Of a stretch of 64,000 bases of DNA, positions 52,023-60,249 are shown one piece after another. The notes under the pieces are model-generated. The model did no database searches, was not told the DNA's origin, and saw nothing but the letters and a program-made list of their open reading frames with translations. The translations under genes and the position numbers were made by a program. The stretch is taken from NCBI RefSeq assembly GCF_001879205.1, contig NZ_MLFK01000002.1, positions 434,001 to 498,000 of the forward strand. The letters are read 5' to 3'. The stretch is from Flavobacterium johnsoniae (lineage in GTDB: Bacteria > Bacteroidota > Bacteroidia > Flavobacteriales > Flavobacteriaceae). Position 1 is the stretch's first letter; the number at the start of each line of letters is the position of its first letter.

Positions 52023-52490
52023 ATGAATTTATTACCACAAGAAAAATTTGAAACTCTCGGCTTATCACTTCCGCCGGCGCCTCAACCTCTTGGTATATAT
52101 AAACCTTACTTAGTCGACGGAAAATACTTGTATCTTTCTGGCCACGGACCGGTTAGAGACGACAAATCTTTAATTATTGGGCGAATTGGCGATGATATGG
52201 ATATCGAAGAAGGGAAATTAGCCGCCAGACAAGTCGGACTAACAATGCTTTCGACTATTGTAACCAATTTTGGAAGCCTGAATAAAGTAAAAAGAGTGAT
52301 AAAAGTTTTAGGAATGGTGAATTGCAACGGCGATTTTTTAAGACATCCTTATGTAATAAATGGCTGCAGTGAATTGTTTGCCGAAGTTTGGGGACAAGAA
52401 AACGGAATTGGAGTAAGAAGCGCCGTAGGAATGGGATCTCTACCGGATAATATTCCCGTAGAAGTTGAAGCTGTTTTCGAATTATTTTAG
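52023..52490 (+). CDS. ridA: RidA family protein
   Basis: 155 residues with the RidA/YjgF/UK114 fold: YLYLSGHGPV, RQVGLTMLSTIVTNFGSLNKVKRVIKVLGMV, and the anion-binding Arg in GVRSAVGMGSLP. RidA hydrolyses the enamine/imine intermediates released by PLP-dependent ammonia-lyases. Its place beside a fold-III PLP enzyme supports a dehydratase/deaminase step in this pathway. The sequence is a divergent, longer member of the family. Confidence 0.82.
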   Translation: MNLLPQEKFETLGLSLPPAPQPLGIYKPYLVDGKYLYLSGHGPVRDDKSLIIGRIGDDMDIEEGKLAARQVGLTMLSTIVTNFGSLNKVKRVIKVLGMVNCNGDFLRHPYVINGCSELFAEVWGQENGIGVRSAVGMGSLPDNIPVEVEAVFELF

Positions 52491-52501
52491 ACAAGGAATA
52501 C

Positions 52502-52572
52502 GCCACAGAAACAAAGATTAAAGAGTAATCTGTATTGGTTAAGGAAAATAATTTAATCCGAAAGTCTGTGGC
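52502..52572. repeat. palindromic repeat GCCACAG...CTGTGGC
   Basis: Terminal inverted repeat GCCACAG/CTGTGGC with AAAGATTAAAGAG inside, of the family seen at 2966 and 3536. It lies just after ridA. Confidence 0.55.
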
Positions 52573-52638
52573 TAAAAAATAAACACATAGAAACATAGAT
52601 TTTTTACTCGATAAAGAATACAAAAAAAGCCAGCTTTT

Positions 52639-52747
52639 AACACATAGTAACTATGTGCGTTAATGCAAGTGAAACGCCTTTTTTTCAACAGTTCTAAAAA
52701 CTATGTACCTATATGTTTAAAATTAATCGCTACGTTCATCGCATAAA
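52639..52747. repeat. 109-base dispersed repeat, copy 1
   Basis: Starts AACACATAGTAACTATGTG, contains GCGTTAATGCAAGTGAAACG, and ends ACGTTCATCGCATAAA. Copy 2 lies at 52896-53000 in the same orientation, with only scattered differences. Internal short palindrome CACATAG-CTATGTG at the left end. Confidence 0.75.
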
Positions 52748-52756
52748 TTAAAATAC

Positions 52757-52885
52757 GCCATAGATTACACAGATTAAAATGATTTTTGGTTTGCCACAAA
52801 TTACACGAATTAACACAAATCAAGACGTTCAATTAATTCGTGCAAAAAAAGAAAAGAAATCACTTTAATCAGTGTAATCAGTGGC
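52757..52885. repeat. palindromic repeat, nested, between the two 109-base repeats
   Basis: The outer arms GCCATAGATTACACAGATT and AATCAGTGTAATCAGTGGC pair imperfectly. An inner palindrome GCCACAAATTACACGAATT...AATTAATTCGTGC (52793-52846) is nested. Mosaic structure without a gene. Confidence 0.6.
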
Positions 52886-52895
52886 TAAAAAATTA

Positions 52896-53000
52896 AACAC
52901 ATAGCTATGTGCGTTAATGCAAGTGAAACGCCTTTTTTCAAAAGCTCTAAAAACTATGTCTCTATGTGTTTAAAACTAATCGTTACGTTCATCGCATAAA
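52896..53000. repeat. 109-base dispersed repeat, copy 2
   Basis: Starts AACACATAGCTATGTGCG and ends ACGTTCATCGCATAAA, 22 bases before the kinase ATG. The gap 52491-53022 as a whole is made of repeats and holds no gene. Confidence 0.75.
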
Positions 53001-53022
53001 ATCTGTGACTAAAAAACAAAAC

Positions 53023-54054
53023 ATGAATACAAATACCTCGCAAACAAGAATAGCAGCATTTGGAGAATTATTACTTCGGATGAATGTTGCCAATGGAAAC
53101 CGGTTTACACAGGCCAATGAAATAAAAATTCATGTGGGCGGTGCCGAAGCCAATGTTTGTGTATTACTTTCGCAGCTCGGAATCCAAACCGATTATATCA
53201 GCCGATTACCCCAAAATGATTTGGCACAACTCGCTTTAAACGAACTTCAGAAACACAAAGTAAACACTTCAAAATGTGTTTATGGGGGCGAACGCTTGGG
53301 CTTATATTTTGTAGAATCCGGAAACCAAATCAGGCAATCGCAGGTTATTTACGACCGAAGCAATTCTTCTTTTGCAACCATACAAAAAGATCAGATAAAT
53401 TGGAATGCAGTTTTAGAAGGTGTCACACATTTTCACTGGTCAGGAATCAGCCCGGGAGTTTCAAACGAAGCAGGTCTGGCTTGTAAAGAAGCCATTTTAA
53501 CTGCGCATAAAAAAGGCCTTCCCATTTCTTCCGATTTTAATTATCGCTCCAAATTGTGGCAGTACGGAAAACATCCTTCTGAAATTATGCCCGATTTGCT
53601 TCAATACAGCACCATCACAGTTGCCGATTTAGATGCGATTGAAATTTACTTCGGAATCCAAACAGATAAAAATGAATCTGATGCATCTCGTTTTCAGAAA
53701 ACATTCGAATTATTAAAACAAAAAATGCCTTTTCTAAAAACACTTGCCATGAGTTTTAGAAAATCTGATGGTCCGGCACATTTATACAAAGGATTATTGA
53801 TGCACGAAGGTAATTTCTATCAAACGCCAGAACACAAAATACATATAGTAACAGATCAAATTGGTTCTGGAGACGCTTTTAATGCCGGATTACTATACGG
53901 ATTATCGAATAAATTATCCGGACAGGAATGCATTGACTGGGCTGTGGCTTGCGGCGTTATCAAACAAAGCATTCACGGAGATTTTGCCATAAGCACTCTC
54001 GACGAAATAAATCATTTTATCAAAAACGGATCAAGTAATAGAATTAACAGATAA
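53023..54054 (+). CDS. kdgK: PfkB-family sugar kinase, probable 2-keto-3-deoxygluconate kinase
   Basis: 343 residues. The start FGELLLRMNV, then VGGAEANVCVLLSQLG and the C-terminal PfkB signature DQIGSGDAFNAGLLYG with the catalytic Asp. SxxNYRSKLW in the middle is typical of KDG kinases. It would phosphorylate KDG to KDPG for the aldolase encoded 9 bases downstream. I chose ATG 53023; the longer frame to 52966 runs into the repeat. Confidence 0.85.
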   Translation: MNTNTSQTRIAAFGELLLRMNVANGNRFTQANEIKIHVGGAEANVCVLLSQLGIQTDYISRLPQNDLAQLALNELQKHKVNTSKCVYGGERLGLYFVESGNQIRQSQVIYDRSNSSFATIQKDQINWNAVLEGVTHFHWSGISPGVSNEAGLACKEAILTAHKKGLPISSDFNYRSKLWQYGKHPSEIMPDLLQYSTITVADLDAIEIYFGIQTDKNESDASRFQKTFELLKQKMPFLKTLAMSFRKSDGPAHLYKGLLMHEGNFYQTPEHKIHIVTDQIGSGDAFNAGLLYGLSNKLSGQECIDWAVACGVIKQSIHGDFAISTLDEINHFIKNGSSNRINR

Positions 54055-54063
54055 ACTAAGAAT

Positions 54064-54711
54064 ATGTACAGCATTTTAAAAACGCAAGGTGTACTTCCGT
54101 TAGTAACCCAAATCAACATAGAAACAGCCCAAATAGTATTGCAATCAGCGGCTGATGCTGGCATAAAAATTATTGAGTTTGCTGCGCGTGCCCATGACTC
54201 AAAAGAAGTTTTTGCTCAAATGACAGCTTTTAAAAAAGCGCATAATTTAGATGTAAAAATTGCGGTTGGATCAATTTTGAGTGTTCAGGATGCCGAAACC
54301 TACCATCAATTAGGCGCAGATTGCATTATCTGCCCTCATACCGATTTAGAAATTGGCAATTACTGTTTTAAAAATAACATTTACTGGATTCCCGGCGCCG
54401 CAACTTTAAACGAAATTCTACACGCCAATAAACTGGGAGCCGAAGTGGTAAAACTTTTTCCCGCCGATAAAATTGGCGGCCCGGGATATGTAAAAGCAAT
54501 AAGAGCGCCTTTCCCGAATTTAAAAATAATGCCCACAGGAGGCGTAACGCTGGAAGAAAGCAATCTAAAATCCTGGTTTAAATCTGGAGTGGTGTGTGTG
54601 GGAATTGGTTCGAATTTGTTTTCAAAAGAAATGCTTTTGAATTTAAAATATGAGGAAGCTTTAGAGGCTTTTCAAAATTTAATTGAAGTGGTAGATAAAA
54701 CAAGAAACTAA
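54064..54711 (+). CDS. eda: 2-keto-3-deoxy-6-phosphogluconate aldolase
   Basis: Cleaves KDPG to pyruvate and glyceraldehyde-3-phosphate. 215 residues with a TIM barrel: IKIIEFAARAHD (conserved Glu at the IEF position), WIPGAATLNEI, the Schiff-base Lys in VVKLFPAD, and KIMPTGGVTLEE. Translationally close to the kinase (9 bases) and the PLP enzyme (3 bases). Together these are the lower half of an Entner-Doudoroff-type branch. Confidence 0.88.
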   Translation: MYSILKTQGVLPLVTQINIETAQIVLQSAADAGIKIIEFAARAHDSKEVFAQMTAFKKAHNLDVKIAVGSILSVQDAETYHQLGADCIICPHTDLEIGNYCFKNNIYWIPGAATLNEILHANKLGAEVVKLFPADKIGGPGYVKAIRAPFPNLKIMPTGGVTLEESNLKSWFKSGVVCVGIGSNLFSKEMLLNLKYEEALEAFQNLIEVVDKTRN

Positions 54712-54714
54712 GTT

Positions 54715-55830
54715 ATGCAAGAAAATTGGTGGAAAATTAAGTCCGACATTATCATTGATACGCCATTTTTAGCTGTTTACGAAGATCGTATCCGGTTTAA
54801 TCTTGAACGCCTTATTGGCGCTGTAAATGGCGATACCCAAAAATTAAGGCCTCACATTAAAACACATAAAATTGGCGAAATTCTGGAATTGTTTAAAATT
54901 TACAATATCAAAAAAATAAAATGCGCCACAATTGCCGAAGCCGAACTTGCCGCAATACACGAAATTCCAGACGTTCTTCTCGCCTATCAGCCTGTTGGAA
55001 TTAAAACGGAAAGATGGTTTTCGTTAATTCAAAAATATCCAAACGTCAAATTTTCGACCATTACAGACAATCTGGAATCGGCGAAAGCCTTAAATGAAAT
55101 TGCAAAAGAAAACAATTTAAAACTGCATATTTATCTGGATTTAAACACCGGAATGAACAGAACCGGATTTTCTATTTCTGAAAACTGGAGCGCGTTAACA
55201 GATAAAATTGTAAAATTAAAAAACCTTCATTTCGAAGGCATTCATATTTACGACGGACATTTAAAAGGAAGTGCCGAAGAGCGAACAAATGCTGCTTCAA
55301 TTTCCTTTTTGAATATAAGAGAAAAAGCAGAAGCAATTGGGGAAAAATTAGGTTACGAATTAAAAATCGTGGCAGGAGGATCGAACACCTTTCCGTTTTA
55401 TGCCACGCAGGAAAACGTAGAATGCAGTCCGGGAACATTTGTTTTTTGGGATTTTAATTATCAGACTAATTTACCGGAACAAAAATTTAAACCGGCGTTA
55501 GTTATCGTTGGAACCATCATTTCAAAACCAACAAATTCAACACTCTGCATTGATATTGGTTACAAAGCCGTTTCTTCAGAAAATCCAATCGATAAAAGAT
55601 TAGTGATTTTAAATGATGAAAATCTAATTCCGACATCACATTCAGAAGAACATTTGATTGTAGAAAACCAAGGAAAAAACAAATATGCAATTGGCGACAC
55701 TATATATGCGCTTCCGTATCATGTCTGCCCTACCTGCGCACTTTATGATTCTGTTCAGGTTGTCAATAAAGGACACCAAGTTTGTGATCAATGGAAAGTT
55801 GCCGCCCGAAGCAGAGAAATTAATATATAA
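54715..55830 (+). CDS. fold-III PLP enzyme, D-threonine aldolase/D-serine dehydratase-like
   Basis: 371 residues. The alanine-racemase-like N-terminal barrel has the PLP Lys in RPHIKTHK (about residue 49), IYLDLNTGMNRTG, and GIHIYDGHLKG. The C-terminal part has the metal-binding motif LPYHVCPTCA (His and Cys ligands) of the D-serine-dehydratase/D-threonine-aldolase class. In this locus the best reading is a D-glucosaminate ammonia-lyase that yields KDG. D-serine dehydratase or D-threonine aldolase activity are alternatives. In tight cluster with kinase and aldolase. Confidence 0.82.
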   Translation: MQENWWKIKSDIIIDTPFLAVYEDRIRFNLERLIGAVNGDTQKLRPHIKTHKIGEILELFKIYNIKKIKCATIAEAELAAIHEIPDVLLAYQPVGIKTERWFSLIQKYPNVKFSTITDNLESAKALNEIAKENNLKLHIYLDLNTGMNRTGFSISENWSALTDKIVKLKNLHFEGIHIYDGHLKGSAEERTNAASISFLNIREKAEAIGEKLGYELKIVAGGSNTFPFYATQENVECSPGTFVFWDFNYQTNLPEQKFKPALVIVGTIISKPTNSTLCIDIGYKAVSSENPIDKRLVILNDENLIPTSHSEEHLIVENQGKNKYAIGDTIYALPYHVCPTCALYDSVQVVNKGHQVCDQWKVAARSREINI

Positions 55831-55848
55831 AATTTTAAGCCGAATACT

Positions 55849-56919
55849 ATGTTTATAATAGACGCCCATTTAGACCTGAGCATGAATGCAATGGAATGGA
55901 ATCGTGATTTAAGAAATGACGTTCCCACTTTGCGTCAGCTCGAAAAAGGAATGACAGACAAACCGGATCGTGAGCGCGCAACGGTCTCGTTTCCTGATTT
56001 GCGACGTGGTAATATCGGGATTGTTGTGGCCACTCAAATTGCAAGATTTGTAAAACCAGACAGTATTATTCCGGGTTGGAATTCTCCTGAGCAAGCCTGG
56101 GCACAAACCCAAGGACAGCTTGCCTGGTACAAAGCCATGGAAGAAGCCGGAGAAATTACCCCAATTACAGACAAAAAATCGCTTCTGAAACAAATTGATT
56201 TATGGAATGACGGAACACCAAACGACAAAAAACCTATTGGTTATATTTTGAGTTTGGAAGGTGCTGATTCTATAATTGACATTTCATATTTAGAAAAAGC
56301 ATATAATTACGGATTACGTGCGATCGGTCCGGCGCATTATGGCCCGGGACGCTACGCAAACGGAACAGACGCAACCGGAAAAATGAATCAAAACGGAATT
56401 GATTTATTAAGAGAAATGGAACGTTTAAATATTATTTTAGATGCAACTCATTTGTGCGACGATGCTTTTTGGCAGGCATTAGATCATTATAACGGACCAG
56501 TTTGGGCAAGTCATAATAATTGCCGAAGCCTGGTAGATCATAATCGCCAGTACAGCGATGAAATGATTAAGGCTTTAATTTCTCGAGGAGCCGTTATTGG
56601 CGGCGCTTTAGATGCCTGGATGCTGGTTCCGAACTGGGAAAGAGGTGTTTCGATGCCTTTAGAAATGAATTGCAATCTGGAAACGGTTTTCAACCACATG
56701 GATCATATTTGCCAATTGGCCGGAAATGCCAATCATATTGGCGTAGGTTCAGATTTGGACGGTGCTTTTGGGACAGAACAATCTCCGTATGATTTAAATA
56801 CCATAGCCGATTTGCAGAAATTGGTTCTGATTTTTAAAAACAACGGCTATTCTGATGAAGACTTAGATAAAATCTTTCACCAGAACTGGATCAACTTTTT
56901 AATAAAGAATTGGGATTAG
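55849..56919 (+). CDS. M19 membrane-dipeptidase-family amidohydrolase
   Basis: 356 residues, no signal peptide, so cytosolic. Metal ligands of the renal-dipeptidase family: DAHLDL (His7, Asp9), Glu in LEGADS, His in DATHLCD, His in WASHNN and Asp in GVGSDLDGAFG. M19 enzymes cleave dipeptides with a C-terminal D-residue, or N-acyl-D-amino acids in some members. In this locus it could remove the acetyl or acyl group from N-acyl-glucosaminate, a D-configured amino acid. The stop overlaps that of the DeoR gene (TTAG). Confidence 0.85.
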   Translation: MFIIDAHLDLSMNAMEWNRDLRNDVPTLRQLEKGMTDKPDRERATVSFPDLRRGNIGIVVATQIARFVKPDSIIPGWNSPEQAWAQTQGQLAWYKAMEEAGEITPITDKKSLLKQIDLWNDGTPNDKKPIGYILSLEGADSIIDISYLEKAYNYGLRAIGPAHYGPGRYANGTDATGKMNQNGIDLLREMERLNIILDATHLCDDAFWQALDHYNGPVWASHNNCRSLVDHNRQYSDEMIKALISRGAVIGGALDAWMLVPNWERGVSMPLEMNCNLETVFNHMDHICQLAGNANHIGVGSDLDGAFGTEQSPYDLNTIADLQKLVLIFKNNGYSDEDLDKIFHQNWINFLIKNWD

Positions 56920-57692
56920 ATAAAAACTAAACTTGGAACTGCCTTCTTATATGCTTGTAATTTTTCGTCGCCCGGATCAACTTCCGTGACAACGTAATTA
57001 ACTTCAGATAAGTTGGCAATTTTCATTTTTAGAACCGTATCCAGTTTCTCAGAAATCGTAAGAATCGCTGTTTTTTCGGAAGCCTGAATCATTGCTTTTT
57101 TAACCTGAACCGTTTCCCAGTCAGAGTCTGAGAAACCGCCTTCGATATCTAAAGCATTCGTTCCTAATATTAATAAGTCAACTTTAATATTAGCTAACTG
57201 ATTATAAACATCACCGCTCACACACATTTGGCTGTAAGATGAAATACTACCGCCAATCATGATAATTTTAACATTGGGTTTATCCAAAAGTTCAACCGCA
57301 GATAAAACAGTAACTGTAAAAATGGTCAAATTTAAATCATTAGGAATCAAACGGATAAATTCTCGAATTGTAGTTCCGCCTCCAATTAGCAAGACCATTC
57401 CGTCATGAAGCAGTCCTAACGTTTTTTGAGCAATAATCTGCTTCGATTCGCCCGCATAAGTTTGATTAGATGAAGAATGGTGATAGGCCTTAGTCATTGC
57501 ACCGCCTTTTACCTTAATCAACAAAGATTCTGATTCAAGTTCATTTATATCACGTCTTACAGTATCTTCAGAAACAAATAATTTAGCCGAAAGTGTTTCA
57601 AAACTTACACGAGTATGCAGGTTGATTTCTTTTAGGATAAGATTTTTACGTTCCTCTTTAGTGTAATTTATTACTTCATTATCATTATTCAT
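56916..57692 (-). CDS. DeoR-family transcriptional repressor
   Basis: 258 residues. The N-terminal DeoR winged helix (YTKEERKNLILKEINLHTRVSFETLSAKLFVSEDTVRRDINELES) and GGAM turn, then the sensor domain with IGGGTTIREFI, ALDIEGGFSD and AVVTE-like endings (NYVVTEVDPGD). DeoR repressors bind phosphorylated sugar ligands, here plausibly KDPG or KDG. I choose ATG 57692; an in-frame ATG at 57761 is possible but extends the protein past the usual DeoR start. Divergent from the hexosaminidase gene, so it likely controls that promoter and its own. Confidence 0.88.
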   Translation of the reverse strand: MNNDNEVINYTKEERKNLILKEINLHTRVSFETLSAKLFVSEDTVRRDINELESESLLIKVKGGAMTKAYHHSSSNQTYAGESKQIIAQKTLGLLHDGMVLLIGGGTTIREFIRLIPNDLNLTIFTVTVLSAVELLDKPNVKIIMIGGSISSYSQMCVSGDVYNQLANIKVDLLILGTNALDIEGGFSDSDWETVQVKKAMIQASEKTAILTISEKLDTVLKMKIANLSEVNYVVTEVDPGDEKLQAYKKAVPSLVFI

Positions 57693-57815
57693 GCGAATTC
57701 CTTTTTTTGAACAAATGTAAACAATAAATGCAATATTCTTGCGAAACAAATTATAACACAAAGTAATTAAAAAGTTAATTCCGCTATTTTAAAGACATTT
57801 AAGCAAAAATACATT

Positions 57816-57832
57816 TTGCAAAAAATATGCAA
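57816..57832. promoter_or_regulatory. candidate DeoR operator upstream of the hexosaminidase gene
   Basis: TTGCAAAAAATATGCAA, a 17-base near-palindrome that matches the susC sites with one mismatch in the core. It ends 16 bases before the TAAATTTG box, nearly the same spacing as at susC. Because it lies between divergent genes, it could also autoregulate the repressor. Confidence 0.55.
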
Positions 57833-57848
57833 ACCAATTAACAAACCT

Positions 57849-57856
57849 TAAATTTG
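57849..57856 (+). promoter_or_regulatory. -7 promoter box of the hexosaminidase gene
   Basis: TAAATTTG fits TAnnTTTG, 24 bases before the ATG at 57880; the -33 region would overlap the operator. Confidence 0.45.
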
Positions 57857-57879
57857 TTTAACAAAACCAAAAAGTAACC

Positions 57880-60183
57880 ATGCAAAAAAGTATATTTCTA
57901 TTTTTAATTTTCTGTTGTTTCTTTGGAAATGCTCAAAGTACGTTTAACAATAAATCGATAATTCCTGCTCCTAATGTTTATAAAGCAAATGGAGACAGCA
58001 TTCGCATAAACGGCAAAATTAAAATTTCATTTAATAAAAATAAATACAGCACAAAAGAGTTTAAAACGGCGCAGATTTTCGAGTCGGCTATAAATGCCAA
58101 TACAACAAATAAAAAAAGTAATCTTGAAGTTTTATTTATTACCCAAAAACCAGCTGTATCTTCAAAAAAAGAAGCTTATAAAATCGATATTACTTCAAAA
58201 AAAATAACGGTTACCGGAAGTGAAGAAGGTTTATTTTATGCTGTGCAGAGTTTATTGCAGTTACTGCCTGATAATTCGAAGAATCAGGAAATAAAATTAC
58301 CTTGTGTCACCATCGAAGACGAGCCCAGATACGACTACCGCGGGCTTCACCTTGATGTCTGCCGTCATTTTTTTACTGTTGATGTTATAAAAGATTTTAT
58401 CGCACAGATGTCATATTATAAATTAAATAATTTCCATTGGCATTTAACTGATGATCAGGGCTGGAGAATTGAAATAAAAAAATATCCAAGACTAACCGAA
58501 GTCGGATCGAAAAGAGCGCAGACTTTAGTTGGAAATAAATTTGAAAGATTTCCTTATTTTTTTGACGCAAATCCATACGGCGGTTTTTATACTCAGGAAG
58601 AAATTAAAGACGTTGTAAAATTTGCCGAAGACCATTATGTCAATATTATTCCGGAAATCGAAATGCCCGGCCACGCAACTGCAGCCGTAACGGCTTACCC
58701 AAATTTATCCTGTTTTCCCGATCGTCCGTATAAAGTGGTGGAATCATGGGGTGTTTTTGAAGACATTTTCTGCGCTGGAAAAGAAGAAACTTTTACTTTT
58801 TTAGAAGATGTTTTAACCGAAGTTATGGCATTATTTCCAAGTAAATATATTCATATTGGCGGAGATGAATGTCCAAAAGCAAGATGGAAAGAATGTCCGA
58901 ACTGCCAAAAACGAATCAAAGATTTGGGATTAAAAAATGAACACGAATTACAAAGCTATTTAACCACCCGAATAGAAAAATTCCTAAACGCAAACGGCAG
59001 ACAAATTTTGGGCTGGGATGAAATGCTCGAAGGAGGACTCGCACCAAACGCAGCCGTAATGTCGTGGCGAGGCGAATCTGGCGGTATCAGCGCAGCGAAA
59101 CAAAAGCATTTTGTAATCATGAATCCCGAGCAGGTTCTTTATCTGGATTACAATCAGGGATATTCTCCGCAAGAGCCTTTAACGATTGGAAGACTGACCA
59201 CAGTTGAAAAAATTTACAACTACAACCCCACTCCCGTAGATAGCTTAACTATTGAAGAACAAAAATATATTATGGGCGTGCAGTCGAATCTTTGGTCTGA
59301 ATATTTGACAAGTCCCGCGAAATTAAATTACATGCTTTATCCCCGGGTTTTTGCTTTGGCAGAAATTGCCTGGACTGAACCACAAAATAAAAACTATAAT
59401 AGCTTTATTCTGAATCAGATACCGCATCATTTAGAGAAATTAGAATCGCAAAAAAGATTGTATAAAGTTCCAATTCCTTATGGATCAGAAGAAACAGCAT
59501 TAATTGGTTCAAAATATATTTTAGATTTAAAACCAACAATTAAAAACGGGCAGATTTTCTATACCATCGATGGCTACAATCCAGATGAAACGGCGGAACT
59601 TTATACTAAACCTGTCACCATAAATATACCAAAGGGCGAATACCGAATTATAAAAACAGTTCAAATTAGCCCAGGCGGCAGAAAAAGTTCTATCAGTAAA
59701 ATATTAGTTAGAAATCCGGATCTTAAACAAGCTTTAGCAGCAAAACCAACTAAGAAAGGATTAAAATTCGATTATTTTACCGGTAAATTATTTCAGCAGG
59801 TTCAGGATTTAGAATTGGCAAAACCAGTTTCATCAGGCATATTTGAAGGTAAAATAAGCAGTGAAAAATGGAAAACAAAAACAGAGCGCTATATCGGCTT
59901 AAAATTTGAAGGATATATCTTTATCCCGGAAACGGCAAATTATACGTTTTCGACCCTTTCTGACGACGGATCAAAGCTTTTTATAGATCATGAATTAGTT
60001 GTAAATAATGATGGTATTCATTGGTTAAACGAAGCTTATGGCGCGGTTAAGCTCGAAAAAGGATTTCACAAAATCAACATCAGTTATTTTGATCAGATTG
60101 GAGGAACTACTTTAACCTGTTTCATTCAGCAGGAAGGAAAAGAAAAACAGGAAATAAACGAATCACAATTGTATTACGAATAA
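57880..60183 (+). CDS. GH20 beta-N-acetylhexosaminidase with PA14 domain
   Basis: 767 residues. Signal peptide MQKSIFLFLIFCCFFGNAQS, an N-terminal GH20b-like domain (about 25-145), the catalytic barrel from about 150 with FHWHLTDDQGWR and the catalytic pair in HIGGDECP (Asp329, Glu330), then a chitobiase/fibronectin-like C-domain, and a PA14-like domain at about 630-767 (YIFIPETANYTFSTLSDDGS, LFIDHELVV, GFHKINISYF). Removes terminal GlcNAc outside the cytoplasm. It lies beside the DeoR gene with a candidate operator upstream. Confidence 0.93.
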   Translation: MQKSIFLFLIFCCFFGNAQSTFNNKSIIPAPNVYKANGDSIRINGKIKISFNKNKYSTKEFKTAQIFESAINANTTNKKSNLEVLFITQKPAVSSKKEAYKIDITSKKITVTGSEEGLFYAVQSLLQLLPDNSKNQEIKLPCVTIEDEPRYDYRGLHLDVCRHFFTVDVIKDFIAQMSYYKLNNFHWHLTDDQGWRIEIKKYPRLTEVGSKRAQTLVGNKFERFPYFFDANPYGGFYTQEEIKDVVKFAEDHYVNIIPEIEMPGHATAAVTAYPNLSCFPDRPYKVVESWGVFEDIFCAGKEETFTFLEDVLTEVMALFPSKYIHIGGDECPKARWKECPNCQKRIKDLGLKNEHELQSYLTTRIEKFLNANGRQILGWDEMLEGGLAPNAAVMSWRGESGGISAAKQKHFVIMNPEQVLYLDYNQGYSPQEPLTIGRLTTVEKIYNYNPTPVDSLTIEEQKYIMGVQSNLWSEYLTSPAKLNYMLYPRVFALAEIAWTEPQNKNYNSFILNQIPHHLEKLESQKRLYKVPIPYGSEETALIGSKYILDLKPTIKNGQIFYTIDGYNPDETAELYTKPVTINIPKGEYRIIKTVQISPGGRKSSISKILVRNPDLKQALAAKPTKKGLKFDYFTGKLFQQVQDLELAKPVSSGIFEGKISSEKWKTKTERYIGLKFEGYIFIPETANYTFSTLSDDGSKLFIDHELVVNNDGIHWLNEAYGAVKLEKGFHKINISYFDQIGGTTLTCFIQQEGKEKQEINESQLYYE

Positions 60184-60188
60184 AAACA

Positions 60189-60220
60189 AAAAACGCTTCC
60201 GTCGTAACGGAAGCGTTTTT
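60189..60220 (+). terminator. terminator between hexosaminidase and sdhB
   Basis: Perfect hairpin AAAAACGCTTCCGT - CGTA - ACGGAAGCGTTTTT, symmetric, so it can stop transcription from both convergent genes. Confidence 0.9.
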
Positions 60221-60249
60221 CTATATAAACTAAAATTGTACGTTTTAAT

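Noticed and set aside
57796..57815. Extra DeoR half-site (AAGCAAAAATACATT) before the hexosaminidase operator
   Set aside because: The pitch to the good site is about 15 bases rather than 20 and the second arm is TACAT, so it is too weak to call.
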